From Tepidimonas sediminis (GTDB lineage Bacteria > Pseudomonadota > Gammaproteobacteria > Burkholderiales > Burkholderiaceae_C), in assembly GCF_007556605.1 (NCBI RefSeq), contig NZ_VJND01000002.1, positions 124,001-188,000 of the forward strand: a DNA stretch of 64,000 bases, in the 5' to 3' direction. The position numbers and the translations under genes are program-made. The notes under the pieces were generated by a model, which did not search any database, was not told where the DNA came from, and saw only the letters and a program-made list of their open reading frames with translations. Below are positions 19,793 to 29,633 of the stretch, one piece after another (the first letter of the stretch is position 1; each line of letters starts with the position of its first letter).

Positions 19793-19816
19793 TTGACGTT
19801 TACGTAAACGTCAATT
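19791..19816 (+). promoter_or_regulatory. LiuR-type operator 2 (perfect 26-bp palindrome) before ivd
   Basis: A perfect inverted repeat with half-site AATTGACGTTTAC, overlapping the liuR stop codon and ending 17 bases before the ivd ATG. Within its core, TTTACGTAAA is also self-complementary. Its place suggests direct control of the ivd transcript by LiuR. Confidence 0.8.
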
Positions 19817-19833
19817 CATTCAGGAGACGACCC

Positions 19834-21015
19834 ATGACCCACCTGCCCGGTCTCGATTTCCAGCTCGGTGACGACGTCGAGGCGCTGCGCGATGCGGTGC
19901 GCGCCTTCGCCCAGGCCGAGATCGCCCCGCGGGCCGCGGAGATCGACCGCACCGACCAGTTCCCGATGGACCTGTGGCCCAAGCTGGGCGAGCTGGGCGT
20001 GCTCGGCATCACGGTGGAGGAGGAGTACGGCGGCGCCGGCATGGGGTATCTGGCGCACATGATCGCGATGGAGGAGATCAGCCGCGCCAGCGCCTCGGTG
20101 GGCCTGTCGTACGGCGCGCACTCCAACCTGTGCGTCAACCAGATCCGCCGCAACGGCACCGAGGCGCAGAAGCGCAAGTACCTGCCCAGGCTGATCAGCG
20201 GCGAGCACGTCGGCGCGCTGGCGATGAGCGAGCCCGGCGCCGGCTCCGACGTGGTGAGCATGAAGCTGCGCGCCGAGGACAAGGGCGGCTATTATCTGCT
20301 CAACGGCAGCAAGATGTGGATCACCAACGGCCCCGACGCCGACGTGCTGGTGGTCTACGCCAAGACCGAGCCGGAGCTGGGCGCGCGCGGCATCACCGCC
20401 TTCCTGATCGAGAAGGGCATGAAGGGCTTCTCGGTGGCGCAGAAGCTCGACAAGCTGGGCATGCGCGGCAGCCACACCGGCGAGCTGGTGTTCCAGAACG
20501 TCGAGGTGCCGGCCGACAACATCCTCGGCGGTCTCAACAACGGCGTCAAGGTGCTGATGAGCGGGCTGGACTACGAGCGCGCGGTGCTGGCCGCCGGGCC
20601 CGTGGGCATCATGCAGGCGGTGATGGACAACGTCATCCCCTACATCCACGAGCGCAAGCAGTTCGGCCAGAGCATCGGCGAGTTCCAGCTGATCCAGGGC
20701 AAGGTGGCCGACATGTACACCACGCTGCAGGCGGCGCGCTCGTTCCTCTACACCGTCGGCAAGAACCTGGACCGGCTGGGCGCGGCGCACGTGCGCCAGG
20801 TGCGCAAGGACTGCGCCAGCGTGATCCTCTGGTGTGCCGAGGCCGCCACCCGGATGGCCGGCGACGGCATCCAGATCTTCGGCGGCAACGGCTACATCAA
20901 CGACTACCCGCTCGGTCGCCTGTGGCGCGACGCCAAGCTGTACGAGATCGGTGCCGGCACCAGCGAGATCCGCCGCATGCTGATCGGCCGCGAGCTGTTT
21001 GCGGAGACCGCCTGA
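19834..21015 (+). CDS. ivd: Isovaleryl-CoA dehydrogenase
   Basis: A 393-residue flavoprotein (liuA) that oxidises isovaleryl-CoA to 3-methylcrotonyl-CoA in leucine degradation, passing electrons to ETF. The FAD-binding acyl-CoA dehydrogenase signatures [18 protein letters not shown] and [13 protein letters not shown] are present. The catalytic base is Glu248 in GLDYERAVL, the position diagnostic of isovaleryl-CoA dehydrogenases, as opposed to the C-terminal glutamate of other family members. AGGAGA lies 8 bases before the ATG. It is preceded by a LiuR operator and overlaps the carbonic anhydrase gene by one base (TGATG). Confidence 0.95.
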   Translation: MTHLPGLDFQLGDDVEALRDAVRAFAQAEIAPRAAEIDRTDQFPMDLWPKLGELGVLGITVEEEYGGAGMGYLAHMIAMEEISRASASVGLSYGAHSNLCVNQIRRNGTEAQKRKYLPRLISGEHVGALAMSEPGAGSDVVSMKLRAEDKGGYYLLNGSKMWITNGPDADVLVVYAKTEPELGARGITAFLIEKGMKGFSVAQKLDKLGMRGSHTGELVFQNVEVPADNILGGLNNGVKVLMSGLDYERAVLAAGPVGIMQAVMDNVIPYIHERKQFGQSIGEFQLIQGKVADMYTTLQAARSFLYTVGKNLDRLGAAHVRQVRKDCASVILWCAEAATRMAGDGIQIFGGNGYINDYPLGRLWRDAKLYEIGAGTSEIRRMLIGRELFAETA

Positions 21016-21689
21016 TGCCGTGGCGCGCCCTGCTGGAGCGCAACCGTGCCTGGGCCGCGCGCGTGCAGGCCGAGCGCCCCGGCTTCTTCAGCGCGCTGGC
21101 GCGCCAGCAGTCGCCGCGCTACATGTGGATCGGCTGCTCCGACAGCCGCGTGCCGGCCAACCAGATCACCGGGCTGGAGCCGGGCGAGGTGTTCGTGCAC
21201 CGCAACGTGGCCAACGTGGTGGTGCCCACCGATCTCAACTGCCTCTCGGCGGTGCAGTACGCGGTGGACGTGCTGCGCGTGGAGCACCTGATGGTGGTGG
21301 GGCACTACGGCTGCGGTGGCGTGCAGGCGGCGCTGCAGGGGCTGCGCGTCGGCCTGGCGGACAACTGGCTGCGCCACGTGCGCGACGTGGCCGAGCGCCA
21401 CGCCGCGGCGCTGGCGGCGCTGCCGGAGCAGGCGCGGCTGGACGCGCTGTGCGAGTACAACGTCATCGAGCAGGTGCGCCACGTGGCGCAGTCCACCGTG
21501 CTGCAGGACGCCTGGGCGCGCGGGCAGGCGGTGACGGTGCACGGCTGGGTCTACGGTCTGCACGACGGCCTGCTGCACGACCTGGGGACCTCGGTGGACG
21601 GGCCGGCCCGCATCGACGCGGTATATGCTCAGGCCTGCGCCGCGGTGGCGCGGCGGCGCGCGCCGTCGGCCGCCGGCGCCGCGTCCTGA
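21015..21689 (+). CDS. can: Beta-class carbonic anhydrase
   Basis: A 224-residue beta-carbonic anhydrase. The zinc ligands are Cys41, His97 and Cys100 (CSDSR; GHYGCGG), and the Asp43-Arg45 dyad is intact. It interconverts CO2 and bicarbonate in the cytoplasm. It is translationally coupled to ivd by a TGATG overlap. Since methylcrotonyl-CoA carboxylase, the next enzyme of leucine breakdown, consumes bicarbonate, the coupling has a plausible metabolic reason; that link is inference. The C-terminus ends with an alanine-rich tail. Confidence 0.93.
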   Translation: MPWRALLERNRAWAARVQAERPGFFSALARQQSPRYMWIGCSDSRVPANQITGLEPGEVFVHRNVANVVVPTDLNCLSAVQYAVDVLRVEHLMVVGHYGCGGVQAALQGLRVGLADNWLRHVRDVAERHAAALAALPEQARLDALCEYNVIEQVRHVAQSTVLQDAWARGQAVTVHGWVYGLHDGLLHDLGTSVDGPARIDAVYAQACAAVARRRAPSAAGAAS

Positions 21690-21711
21690 ATTCCCGACGA
21701 GCGATCCGCCC

Positions 21712-23646
21712 ATGCTGCTGCAACGCATCGACTCCAACGTGGCCTACGGCATCGCGCGCGCGATGATCGACGGCTTCAACCGGCACTACCGGCTGTTTCG
21801 CGCCGAGTCGGCGCGCGCCAAGCACCGCTTCGAGACGGCGGACTGGGCCGGCCAGCAGCGCGCGCAGCGCGAGCGCATCGAGTTCTATGACCTGCGCGTC
21901 AAGGAGTGCGTCACGCGGCTGGAGCGCGAATTCCAGGCCTCGCGGCAGCCGATGGAGGTCTGGCAGCAGGCCAAGCTGCTCTACATCGGCATGCTGGTCG
22001 ACCACCGCCAGCCGGAGCTCGCGGAGACCTTCTTCAACTCGGTCACGACCAAGATCCTGCACCGCAGCTACTTCCAGAACGACTTCATCTTCGTGCGGCC
22101 GGCCATCAGCACCGAGTACATCGAGCCGGAGGACCCGTCCGCGCACACCACGTACCGCAGCTATTACCCGCAAAGCCTGGAGGAGCTGCGCCCGGTGCTG
22201 CAGCGCATGGTGGAGGACTTCGGCCTGCGCGTGCCGTTCGAGGATCTGGCGCGCGACGTGGCCGACGTGCACGCCGCGCTGCTGCCGCTGTTCGACCACA
22301 GCCGCCTGCGCCCCAACTTCCAGATCCAGGTGCTCGACAGCCTGTTCTACCGCAACAAGGGGGCGTACGCGGTCGGAAAGCTGATCAACGGCTTCCAGGA
22401 GGTGCCGTTTGCGCTGCCGATCCTGCACAACGACCGCGGGCAGCTGGTCATCGACGCCCTGCTGCACGGCGAAGACGACCTGCTGATGCTGTTCTCGTTC
22501 GCGCGCGCCTACTTCATGGTCGACATGGAGGTGCCCAGCGCCTACGTGCAGTTCCTGCGCAGCATGATGCCGAGAAAGCCGCGCGCCGAGTTCTACAACG
22601 CGCTCGGGCTGGCCAAGCAGGGCAAGACGCTCTTCTACCGCGACTTCCTCTACCACATGCGGCACAGCACGGACAAGTTCCGCATCGCGCCCGGCATCAA
22701 GGGCATGGTGATGCTGGTGTTCGACCTGCCGAGCTTTCCGTTCGTCTTCAAGGTCATCAAGGACCGCTTCCCGCCGCAGAAGGACATCACGCCCGAGCAG
22801 GTGCGCGCCAAGTATCAGCTGGTCAAGCAGCACGACCGCGCCGGCCGCATGGCCGACACGCTGGAGTTCTCGGAGGTCGGGTTCCCGCGCGCGCGCTTCA
22901 CCGACGAGCTGATCGAGGAGATCCTGCGCGAGGCGCCCAGCCAGATCGAGATCGGCGACCGCAACGGCGACGGCAACGTCGAGGTCGTGCTCAAGCACGT
23001 CTACATCGAGCGGCGCATGATCCCGCTCAACCTCTACCTGCAGGAGTGCTTCGATGCGCTGCAGCAGGATCCCAACGACCAGCGCGCGCGCCAGCAGCTG
23101 GAGCACGCCGTCATCGAGTACGGCAACGCGATCAAGGACCTGGTGGCGGCCAACATCTTCCCCGGCGACATGCTGTGGAAGAACTTCGGCATCACGCGCC
23201 ACGGCAAGGTGGTGTTCTACGACTACGACGAGATCGAATACATCACCGACTGCAACTTCCGGCGCGTGCCGCCGCCCCGCCACGAGGACGACGAGATGAG
23301 CGGCGAGATCTGGTACAGCGTCGGCCCGCACGACGTCTTTCCGGAGACTTTCGGTCCGTTCCTGCTGTCCAACCCGCTGGTGCGCGAGATCTTCATGCGC
23401 CACCACGCCGACCTGCTCGACGTCGACTTCTGGCTGGCGCACCAGCAGCGGCTGCGTGCCGGCCACGTGCACGACATCTTCCCGTACGAGCAGTCGCGCC
23501 GCTTCTCGACCAAGCGCGCCGTGGTGCTGAGCCCGACGGCCGAGTCCGCCAGCGGCGCGGCCGCCCCCTCTCCACCCCCCCTGGACGGCGCGGCGCTGGT
23601 GGCCGCCTCGTCCACCTTTTCCTCTGCAGAAGGAGTCACCGCATGA
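21712..23646 (+). CDS. aceK: Isocitrate dehydrogenase kinase/phosphatase
   Basis: A 644-residue AceK. The nucleotide-binding segment [20 protein letters not shown] with the following lysine (VFKVIKDRF) and the conserved LPLNLYLQE-like [13 protein letters not shown] and [19 protein letters not shown] motifs are present. The C-terminus has a 35-residue alanine/serine/proline tail beyond the family core. AceK inactivates isocitrate dehydrogenase by phosphorylation when acetyl-CoA-yielding substrates are used, directing isocitrate to the glyoxylate shunt. Its place between leucine-degradation genes and a thiolase fits that role. The stop overlaps the thiolase start. Confidence 0.95.
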   Translation: MLLQRIDSNVAYGIARAMIDGFNRHYRLFRAESARAKHRFETADWAGQQRAQRERIEFYDLRVKECVTRLEREFQASRQPMEVWQQAKLLYIGMLVDHRQPELAETFFNSVTTKILHRSYFQNDFIFVRPAISTEYIEPEDPSAHTTYRSYYPQSLEELRPVLQRMVEDFGLRVPFEDLARDVADVHAALLPLFDHSRLRPNFQIQVLDSLFYRNKGAYAVGKLINGFQEVPFALPILHNDRGQLVIDALLHGEDDLLMLFSFARAYFMVDMEVPSAYVQFLRSMMPRKPRAEFYNALGLAKQGKTLFYRDFLYHMRHSTDKFRIAPGIKGMVMLVFDLPSFPFVFKVIKDRFPPQKDITPEQVRAKYQLVKQHDRAGRMADTLEFSEVGFPRARFTDELIEEILREAPSQIEIGDRNGDGNVEVVLKHVYIERRMIPLNLYLQECFDALQQDPNDQRARQQLEHAVIEYGNAIKDLVAANIFPGDMLWKNFGITRHGKVVFYDYDEIEYITDCNFRRVPPPRHEDDEMSGEIWYSVGPHDVFPETFGPFLLSNPLVREIFMRHHADLLDVDFWLAHQQRLRAGHVHDIFPYEQSRRFSTKRAVVLSPTAESASGAAAPSPPPLDGAALVAASSTFSSAEGVTA

Positions 23647-24833
23647 GCACCGCTACCGATCCCGTGGTCATCGTCGGCGCCGCGCGCACGCCGATGGGTT
23701 CGTTCCAGGGCGACTTCGCCGCGCTGGCTGCGCACGACCTGGGCGCCGCCGCCATCCGTGCCGCCGTCGAGCGCGCCGGCGTCGCGCCCGAGCTGGTCGA
23801 CGAAGTCCTGATGGGCAACTGCCTGATGGCCGGCCAGGGCCAGGCCCCGGCGCGCCAGGCGGCGCTCAAGGCCGGCCTGCCCAAGAGCGCCGGCGCCGTG
23901 ACGCTGTCCAAGATGTGCGGCTCGGGCATGCGCGCGGCGATGTTCGCGCATGACATGCTGCTGGCCGGCAGCGCGCAGGTGATGGTGGCCGGCGGCATGG
24001 AGAGCATGACCAACGCGCCGTACCTGCTGCTCAAGGGCCGCGGCGGCTACCGCATGGGGCACGACCGCGTCTTCGACCACATGATGCTCGATGGTCTGGA
24101 GGACGCCTACGAGCCCGGCCGCAGCATGGGCACCTTCGGCGAGGACTGCGCCGCCAAGTACCAGTTCACGCGCGAGCAGCAGGATGCCTTCGCCACCGAA
24201 AGCGTCAAGCGCGCGCAGCGCGCCGTGGCCGACGGCAGCTTCGCCGCCGAGATCACGCCGGTGACGGTGAAGGACAGGAGCGGCGAGCGCGTGGTGGCCA
24301 CCGACGAGGGGCCGGGCAAGATCAAGCTGGACAAGATCCCGCAACTGAAGCCCGCGTTCAAGAAGGACGGCACGATCACGGCGGCCTCCAGCTCCTCGAT
24401 CAACGACGGCGCGGCGGCCCTGGTGCTGATGCGTGCCTCCACCGCCGAGCGGCTGGGCTGCACGCCGCTGGCGCGCATCGTCGGCCACGCCACGCACGCG
24501 CAGGAGCCCAACTGGTTCACCACCGCGCCGGTGGGCGCCACGCGCAAGCTGCTGGCCAAGGTCGGCTGGCAGGTGTCCGACGTGCAGCTGTGGGAGGTCA
24601 ACGAGGCGTTTGCCGTGGTGCCGATGGCGCTGATGACCGAGCTGGGCGTGGCCCATGACATCGTCAACGTCAACGGCGGCGCCTGCGCGCTGGGCCACCC
24701 GATCGGCGCCAGCGGCGCGCGCATCATGGTCACGCTGATGCACGCGCTGAAGGCGCGCGGCCTGAAGCGCGGCGTGGCCACGCTGTGCATCGGCGGCGGC
24801 GAAGGCACCGCGATCGCGCTGGAGATGCTCTGA
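23643..24833 (+). CDS. atoB: Acetyl-CoA C-acetyltransferase (thiolase)
   Basis: A 396-residue thiolase. The nucleophile is Cys92 in KMCGSGM, the histidine is in [16 protein letters not shown], and the second cysteine is in CIGGGEGTA. Wording is that of acetoacetyl-CoA thiolases (AtoB/PhaA) rather than FadA. It would split acetoacetyl-CoA, the product reached from HMG-CoA lyase's acetoacetate after activation, to two acetyl-CoA. It overlaps aceK at ATGA, so it is probably in the same LiuR-controlled transcript. Confidence 0.92.
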   Translation: MSTATDPVVIVGAARTPMGSFQGDFAALAAHDLGAAAIRAAVERAGVAPELVDEVLMGNCLMAGQGQAPARQAALKAGLPKSAGAVTLSKMCGSGMRAAMFAHDMLLAGSAQVMVAGGMESMTNAPYLLLKGRGGYRMGHDRVFDHMMLDGLEDAYEPGRSMGTFGEDCAAKYQFTREQQDAFATESVKRAQRAVADGSFAAEITPVTVKDRSGERVVATDEGPGKIKLDKIPQLKPAFKKDGTITAASSSSINDGAAALVLMRASTAERLGCTPLARIVGHATHAQEPNWFTTAPVGATRKLLAKVGWQVSDVQLWEVNEAFAVVPMALMTELGVAHDIVNVNGGACALGHPIGASGARIMVTLMHALKARGLKRGVATLCIGGGEGTAIALEML

Positions 24834-24859
24834 TGCGCGCGGCGGCGCGGCGCCGGGCC

Positions 24860-25417
24860 TCAGCCCAGCAGGGCCGACAGTGGGCCGCGCCAGCCGACGC
24901 TCGTCAGTTCCGCCTCGGCCTGCACCCCCTCGACGACATGGTGCTCGAAGCGCCCTTCAGCGTTGCGGCGGAACACCTCCAGACGCAGCCGCGCAGGGTC
25001 GAGCAGCGCATACTCGCGCACGCTGGGCAGTCGCTGCAGGCTGAGGAACTTCTCCCCGCGGTCGTAGGCTGCCGTCGAGGGCGACAGCACCTCCAGCACC
25101 AGGACGGGGGCGCGCAACGCTGTGGCATCCGGGTCGTCCAGGTCCTGCGGATCGCAGGTGACGACCACGTCGGGATAAAACCAGTGCTGCGCCGCCTCCA
25201 CCGCCACCCGCACGTCGCTGACGAAGACCTGGCAAGGGGTATCCTGCAGGTGTCGCTGCAGCGTCATCGCGGCGGCCAGCGTGGCGCGGTTGTGCCGCAG
25301 CGAGCCACCCGTCATCGCATACACCTCGCCGCGCCAGAAGTCGTGGCGCAGCGGCTGCGCGCTTTCCCAGCGCAGGTATTCGTCGAGGCTCAAGCGGGCG
25401 GGTTCAGCTTGGCCCAT
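24860..25417 (-). CDS. Uma2-family (DUF820) putative endonuclease
   Basis: A 185-residue protein of the Uma2/DUF820 family, which has a PD-(D/E)XK nuclease fold. Visible features are SLDEYLRWE at the start, an EVYAMTGGSLRHNR motif, the catalytic-type aspartate in FYPDVVVTCD and glutamate in LVLEVLSPST. Family members are abundant in cyanobacteria and scattered elsewhere, with no settled role; many are mobile. It lies alone between two plus-strand catabolic genes, so it is probably an insertion. The start at 25417 is chosen because it begins the conserved domain; the frame is open to 25534 with no family resemblance. Confidence 0.8.
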   Translation of the reverse strand: MGQAEPARLSLDEYLRWESAQPLRHDFWRGEVYAMTGGSLRHNRATLAAAMTLQRHLQDTPCQVFVSDVRVAVEAAQHWFYPDVVVTCDPQDLDDPDATALRAPVLVLEVLSPSTAAYDRGEKFLSLQRLPSVREYALLDPARLRLEVFRRNAEGRFEHHVVEGVQAEAELTSVGWRGPLSALLG

Positions 25418-25554
25418 GGGGGCTCCAGTCAAGTTAGGGACGTAGCGACTTATCGTAGTGGATCGACGCCGGCGGCGCCAGCAGGGCGTGCCGGGTCGAG
25501 CCGGACGTGCGGCGCGATACCGCCCGGAACCCATCGAGACGAGGAAGACGAACG

Positions 25555-26682
25555 ATGCTGCTGAACGACGACCAGCGCATGATCCGTGAGGCGGTGCGCG
25601 CGTTCGCGCGCGAGCGGCTGTGGCCGCACGCCGCGCAGTGGGACCGCGACCACACCTTCCCGCGCGAGGCGCACCGCGGGTTGGCGCAGCTGGGCTGCTA
25701 CGGCGTGTGCGTGCCGCCGGAGTACGGCGGCGCCGGGCTGGATTACCTGAGCCTGGCGCTGGTGCTGGAGGAGATCGCCGCCGGGGATGGGGGCACCAGC
25801 ACCGCCATCAGCGTCAACAACTGCCCGGTGTGCGCCATCCTGCTGCGCTACGGCAGCGAGGCGCAGAAGCGCCGCTGGCTCACGCCGCTGGCGCGCGGCG
25901 AGATGCTGGGGGCGTTTTGCCTGACCGAGCCGCACGTCGGCTCGGACGCCGCGGCGCTGCGCACCACCGCGCGGCGCGACGGCGACGGCTACGTGCTCGA
26001 CGGCGTCAAGCAGTTCATCACCAGCGGCAAGAACGGGCAGGTCGCCATCGTCATCGCCGTCACCGACAAGGCCGCCGGCAAGCGCGGCATGAGCGCGTTT
26101 CTGGTGCCCACCGACACGCCCGGCTACATCGTCGAGCGGCTGGAGGACAAGGTCGGCCAGCACTCCAGCGACACGGCGCAGATCCGCTTCGAGGGCTGCC
26201 GCATCCCGGCGGAAAACCGCATCGGCGAGGAGGGCGAGGGCTACAAAATAGCCCTTTCGGCGCTGGAGGGCGGGCGCATCGGCATTGCGGCACAGAGCGT
26301 CGGCATGGCGCGCAGCGCGCTGGAGGTGGCGATCGACTACGCCAAGCAGCGCGAGAGCTTCGGCAAGCCGATCTTCGAGCACCAGGCGGTGGGTTTTCGC
26401 CTGGCCGAGGCGGCGGCGCGGCTGGAGGCGGCGCGGCAGCTCACCTGGCACGCCGCCGCGCTGCGCGACGCCGGCCAGCCGTGCCTGAAGGAGGCGGCGA
26501 TGGCCAAGCTGATCGCCAGCGAAACGGCCGAGTGGGTCTGCTCGGTGGCGATCCAGACGCTGGGCGGCTACGGTTACGTGCGCGACTTTCCGGTCGAGCG
26601 CATCTGGCGCGACGTGCGCGTCTGCCAGATCTACGAGGGCACCAGCGACGTGCAGAAGATCCTGATCCAGCGCGCGCTCTGA
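25555..26682 (+). CDS. Acyl-CoA dehydrogenase (short/branched-chain type)
   Basis: A 375-residue acyl-CoA dehydrogenase. FAD/substrate motifs are [19 protein letters not shown] and [20 protein letters not shown]. The catalytic base is Glu361 in [13 protein letters not shown], the position used by short- and medium-chain enzymes; the position used by isovaleryl-CoA dehydrogenase is glycine here (LEGGRIGIA). It is therefore a different paralogue from ivd and could act on butyryl-, isobutyryl- or 2-methylbutyryl-CoA. GAGGA lies upstream of the ATG. No LiuR-type palindrome precedes it. Confidence 0.88.
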   Translation: MLLNDDQRMIREAVRAFARERLWPHAAQWDRDHTFPREAHRGLAQLGCYGVCVPPEYGGAGLDYLSLALVLEEIAAGDGGTSTAISVNNCPVCAILLRYGSEAQKRRWLTPLARGEMLGAFCLTEPHVGSDAAALRTTARRDGDGYVLDGVKQFITSGKNGQVAIVIAVTDKAAGKRGMSAFLVPTDTPGYIVERLEDKVGQHSSDTAQIRFEGCRIPAENRIGEEGEGYKIALSALEGGRIGIAAQSVGMARSALEVAIDYAKQRESFGKPIFEHQAVGFRLAEAAARLEAARQLTWHAAALRDAGQPCLKEAAMAKLIASETAEWVCSVAIQTLGGYGYVRDFPVERIWRDVRVCQIYEGTSDVQKILIQRAL

Positions 26683-26724
26683 CGCGCGCGCCTGCGGCGG
26701 CGGTGCCGTCGCCGGGGCGCGGCG

Positions 26725-26730
26725 TATGAT
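26725..26730 (+). promoter_or_regulatory. Candidate -10 element of trkA (leaderless spacing)
   Basis: TATGAT ends 9 bases before the trkA ATG. The 9-base gap has no Shine-Dalgarno, so the transcript would begin at or next to the start codon. Confidence 0.5.
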
Positions 26731-26739
26731 AGGCGCGCC

Positions 26740-28131
26740 ATGAACATCATCATCTTCGGCGCCGGACGCGTGGGCGAGAGCGTCGCCGAGAGCCTGGTGT
26801 CCGAGCAGAACGACATCACGGTGATCGACCAGGACCCGGCGCGCGTGCGGGCGCTGGAGGAGCGGCTGGACCTGCGCGGCGTCGTCGGCAACGGCATCCA
26901 GCCCTCGGTGCTGGCCGAGGCCGGGGCCAAGGACGCCGACATGCTGATCGCGTGCGCGGCGCTGGACGAGTCCAACCTGGTGGTCTGCAAGGTCGCGCAC
27001 GACGTCTTCCAGGTGCCCACCACGATCGCGCGCCTGCGCTCGCCGGAGTTCGAGGAGGGCAGCGAGCTGCTCGGCAAGAGCGGCTTCGCGGTCGATCACG
27101 TGATCTGCCCGGAAGAGTCGGTGATGCGCTACATCCACCAGCTCATCGACTACCCGGAGGCGCTGCAGGTGCTGGAGTTCGCCGACGGGCGCGTGTGCCT
27201 GATCGCGGTGCGCGCCACCGCCGGCAGCGCGCTGGTCGGGCACACCATCGGCGAATTCCGCCGCCTGGTGCCGGACGTGGAGATGCGCGTGGTGGCGCTG
27301 TACCGGCTCGACGCCGAGATGGATCCCGGCCCCTCCACGCGCATCCTGCCCGGCGACGAGGTGTTCATCCTGGCGGCCAACGACCAGATCCGCCAGGTGC
27401 TGGCGGCGCTGCACGCGCGTGACAAGCCGGTGCAGCGTGTCATGATCGCCGGCGGCGGCAAGGTCGGCCTGCGGCTGGCGCGCTCGCTGGTCGGGCAGTG
27501 CCAGGTCAAGATCGTCGAAGCCAGCGCCAAGCGCTGCGAGTACCTGGCCAGCCAGCTGCCCTCCAGCACGCTGGTGCTGCACGGCGACTGCACCGACGAG
27601 GCGCTGCTGGAGGAGGAAAACGTCGCCGAGATGGACCTGTTCCTCGCGCTGACCAGCGACGACGAGGACAACATCATGGCGGCGATGCTGGCCAAGCGGC
27701 TCGGCGCGCGGCGCGTGCTGGCGCTGATCAACCGCCGCGCCTACGCCGAGATGATGCAGGGCAGCGCGATCGACATCGCGGTGTCGCCCGCGCAGACGGT
27801 GATCGGCGAGCTGCTGGCGCACGTGCGCCGCGGCGACGTGGTGGCGGTGCACAGCCTGCGCCGCGGCGCCGCCGAGGCGCTGGAGGGCGTGGCGCGCGGC
27901 GACGTCAAGAGCTCGCGCCTGGTGGGCCGGCGCGTCGAGGAGGTCAAGCTGCCGCCCGGGGCGCGCATCGGCGCCATCGTGCGCGGCGAAGGCCCCGATG
28001 CCGCGGTGCTGATGCCGCATCACGACACGCTGATCCAGGCCGACGACCACATCGTCATCTTCATCCCCAACAAGCGCCTGGTGCGCGAGGTCGAAAAGCT
28101 GTTCCAGGTCGGGGCGACCTTCTTCGGCTGA
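26740..28131 (+). CDS. trkA: Trk potassium uptake system, NAD-binding regulator TrkA
   Basis: A 463-residue peripheral membrane protein with two RCK units. The first Rossmann repeat is NIIIFGAGRVGESVAESL at the N-terminus, the second VMIAGGGKVGLRLARSL near residue 230, each followed by a TrkA_C domain. It gates TrkH channels in response to NAD(H)/ATP. Length and double-RCK layout match E. coli TrkA (458). It is followed after 18 bases by two trkH genes. Confidence 0.95.
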   Translation: MNIIIFGAGRVGESVAESLVSEQNDITVIDQDPARVRALEERLDLRGVVGNGIQPSVLAEAGAKDADMLIACAALDESNLVVCKVAHDVFQVPTTIARLRSPEFEEGSELLGKSGFAVDHVICPEESVMRYIHQLIDYPEALQVLEFADGRVCLIAVRATAGSALVGHTIGEFRRLVPDVEMRVVALYRLDAEMDPGPSTRILPGDEVFILAANDQIRQVLAALHARDKPVQRVMIAGGGKVGLRLARSLVGQCQVKIVEASAKRCEYLASQLPSSTLVLHGDCTDEALLEEENVAEMDLFLALTSDDEDNIMAAMLAKRLGARRVLALINRRAYAEMMQGSAIDIAVSPAQTVIGELLAHVRRGDVVAVHSLRRGAAEALEGVARGDVKSSRLVGRRVEEVKLPPGARIGAIVRGEGPDAAVLMPHHDTLIQADDHIVIFIPNKRLVREVEKLFQVGATFFG

Positions 28132-28149
28132 ACCCCGCAGGCCGACGCC

Positions 28150-29622
28150 ATGCCGTTCGTCCGCATCGCGCCCATCCTTGGCGTCGTCGTGATGGTGTTC
28201 GCGCTGGCGATGCTGGTGCCGCTGGCGGTGGCGCTGGGGATGCAGGATGGCACCGCCGCGGTGTGGGGCGCGCCGATGGGGCTGGCGCTGCTGGCCGGTG
28301 CGGCGGTGTGGGGACTGGGGCGACGCGCGGTGGGGGCGGAGCCGGATCTGCAGCCGCGCGACGGCATGCTGCTGGTGGTGCTGGCGTGGACGGTGCTGCC
28401 GGCCATCGCCACCGTGCCGCTGCTGCTGTTCTACCGCCAGCACGGCGGGGCGCTGACGTTCACGCAGGCCTACTTCGAGACCGTCTCGGCGCTGACCACC
28501 ACCGGCGCCACCGTGCTGACCGGGCTGGACGCGCTGCCGGCCTCGATCAACCTCTGGCGCGGCCTGCTGCAGTGGCTGGGCGGCATGGGCATCCTGGTGC
28601 TGGCGGTGGCGATCCTGCCGATGCTGGGGGTGGGCGGGCAGCTGCTGCGCGCCGAGGCCACCGGCCCGATGAAGGACACGCGCCTGACGCCGCGCATCGA
28701 GGAGACCGCCAAGGGCCTCTGGAGCGTCTATGCGGTGATTTCGCTGGTCTGCCTGCTGGCCTACCGCTGGGGCGGCATGTCGTGGCTGGACGCCTGGATC
28801 CACATGTTCACGACGATGAGCCTGGGCGGCATGTCGTCGCACGATGCGAGCTTTGCGCACTTCAACTCGCCGCGGCTGGAGTGGATCGCCACCTTCTTCA
28901 TGCTGGTGGCCAGCGGCAGCTTCGCGCTGTACTTCGCGGCGCTGGTCAAGCGCAGCCCGGCGCGCGTCTGGCGTGACGCCGAATGGCGCGGCACCTGGCT
29001 GCTGATGATCGGCTCCAGCCTCTTCATCGCCTGGCTGCTCGTGCAGCGCGGTGTCGTGACCGAGCCGGCCGAGGCGCTGCGGCTGGCGGCGTTCAACGTC
29101 GTTTCGGTGGCTTCCACCACCGGCTACGCCAGCACCGATTACCTGCAGTGGCCGGTGTTTGCGCCGATCTGGATGCTGCTGCTGTCCGGGGTGGCCACCA
29201 GCGCCGGCTCCACCGGCGCCGGCATCAAGATGGTGCGGCTGCTGATTCTGCTGAAGCTGGCGCGGCGCGAGCTGACGCGCATCATCCACCCGCGCGTGGT
29301 CAGCCCGGTCACGCTGGGCGGACGCGCGGTGGGAGCGGACGTGGTCTACGCGGTGCTGGCCTTCATGCTGGTCTACGGCGGCACGATCGCCGTGCTGACG
29401 ATGGCGCTGCTGCTGACCGACATGCCGTTCGACACCGCCTTTTCGGCCATCGTCGCCAGCGTCAACAACCTCGGGCCGGGGCTCGGCGAGGTGGGGCCGG
29501 CGGGCAACTTCGCGGGGCTGACGGCGCCGCAGCTGTGGCTGTGCACGCTGGCGATGCTGATGGGACGGCTGGAGATGCTGGCGCTGCTGGTGCTGTTCAC
29601 GCCGGGTTACTGGCGCAAGTGA
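28150..29622 (+). CDS. trkH: Trk potassium channel subunit TrkH, copy 1
   Basis: A 490-residue integral membrane protein with the four pore-loop repeats of the TrkH/KtrB family. Filter segments are SALTTTGATVL, TTMSLGGMSSHD, SVASTTGYASTD and SVNNLGPGLGEVG, each with the conserved glycine. The cytoplasmic segment GPMKDTRLTPRIEETAKGLW is shared with the downstream paralogue. It forms the K+-conducting dimer gated by TrkA. It lies 18 bases after trkA and 11 bases before the second trkH. Confidence 0.93.
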   Translation: MPFVRIAPILGVVVMVFALAMLVPLAVALGMQDGTAAVWGAPMGLALLAGAAVWGLGRRAVGAEPDLQPRDGMLLVVLAWTVLPAIATVPLLLFYRQHGGALTFTQAYFETVSALTTTGATVLTGLDALPASINLWRGLLQWLGGMGILVLAVAILPMLGVGGQLLRAEATGPMKDTRLTPRIEETAKGLWSVYAVISLVCLLAYRWGGMSWLDAWIHMFTTMSLGGMSSHDASFAHFNSPRLEWIATFFMLVASGSFALYFAALVKRSPARVWRDAEWRGTWLLMIGSSLFIAWLLVQRGVVTEPAEALRLAAFNVVSVASTTGYASTDYLQWPVFAPIWMLLLSGVATSAGSTGAGIKMVRLLILLKLARRELTRIIHPRVVSPVTLGGRAVGADVVYAVLAFMLVYGGTIAVLTMALLLTDMPFDTAFSAIVASVNNLGPGLGEVGPAGNFAGLTAPQLWLCTLAMLMGRLEMLALLVLFTPGYWRK

Positions 29623-29633
29623 GGGAAGGGGCC

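Noticed and set aside
25450-29289. A 1279-codon minus-strand open frame across the acyl-CoA dehydrogenase and trk genes
   Set aside because: It runs across several well-identified plus-strand genes and its product has no recognisable motif; high G+C removes stop codons in antisense frames.
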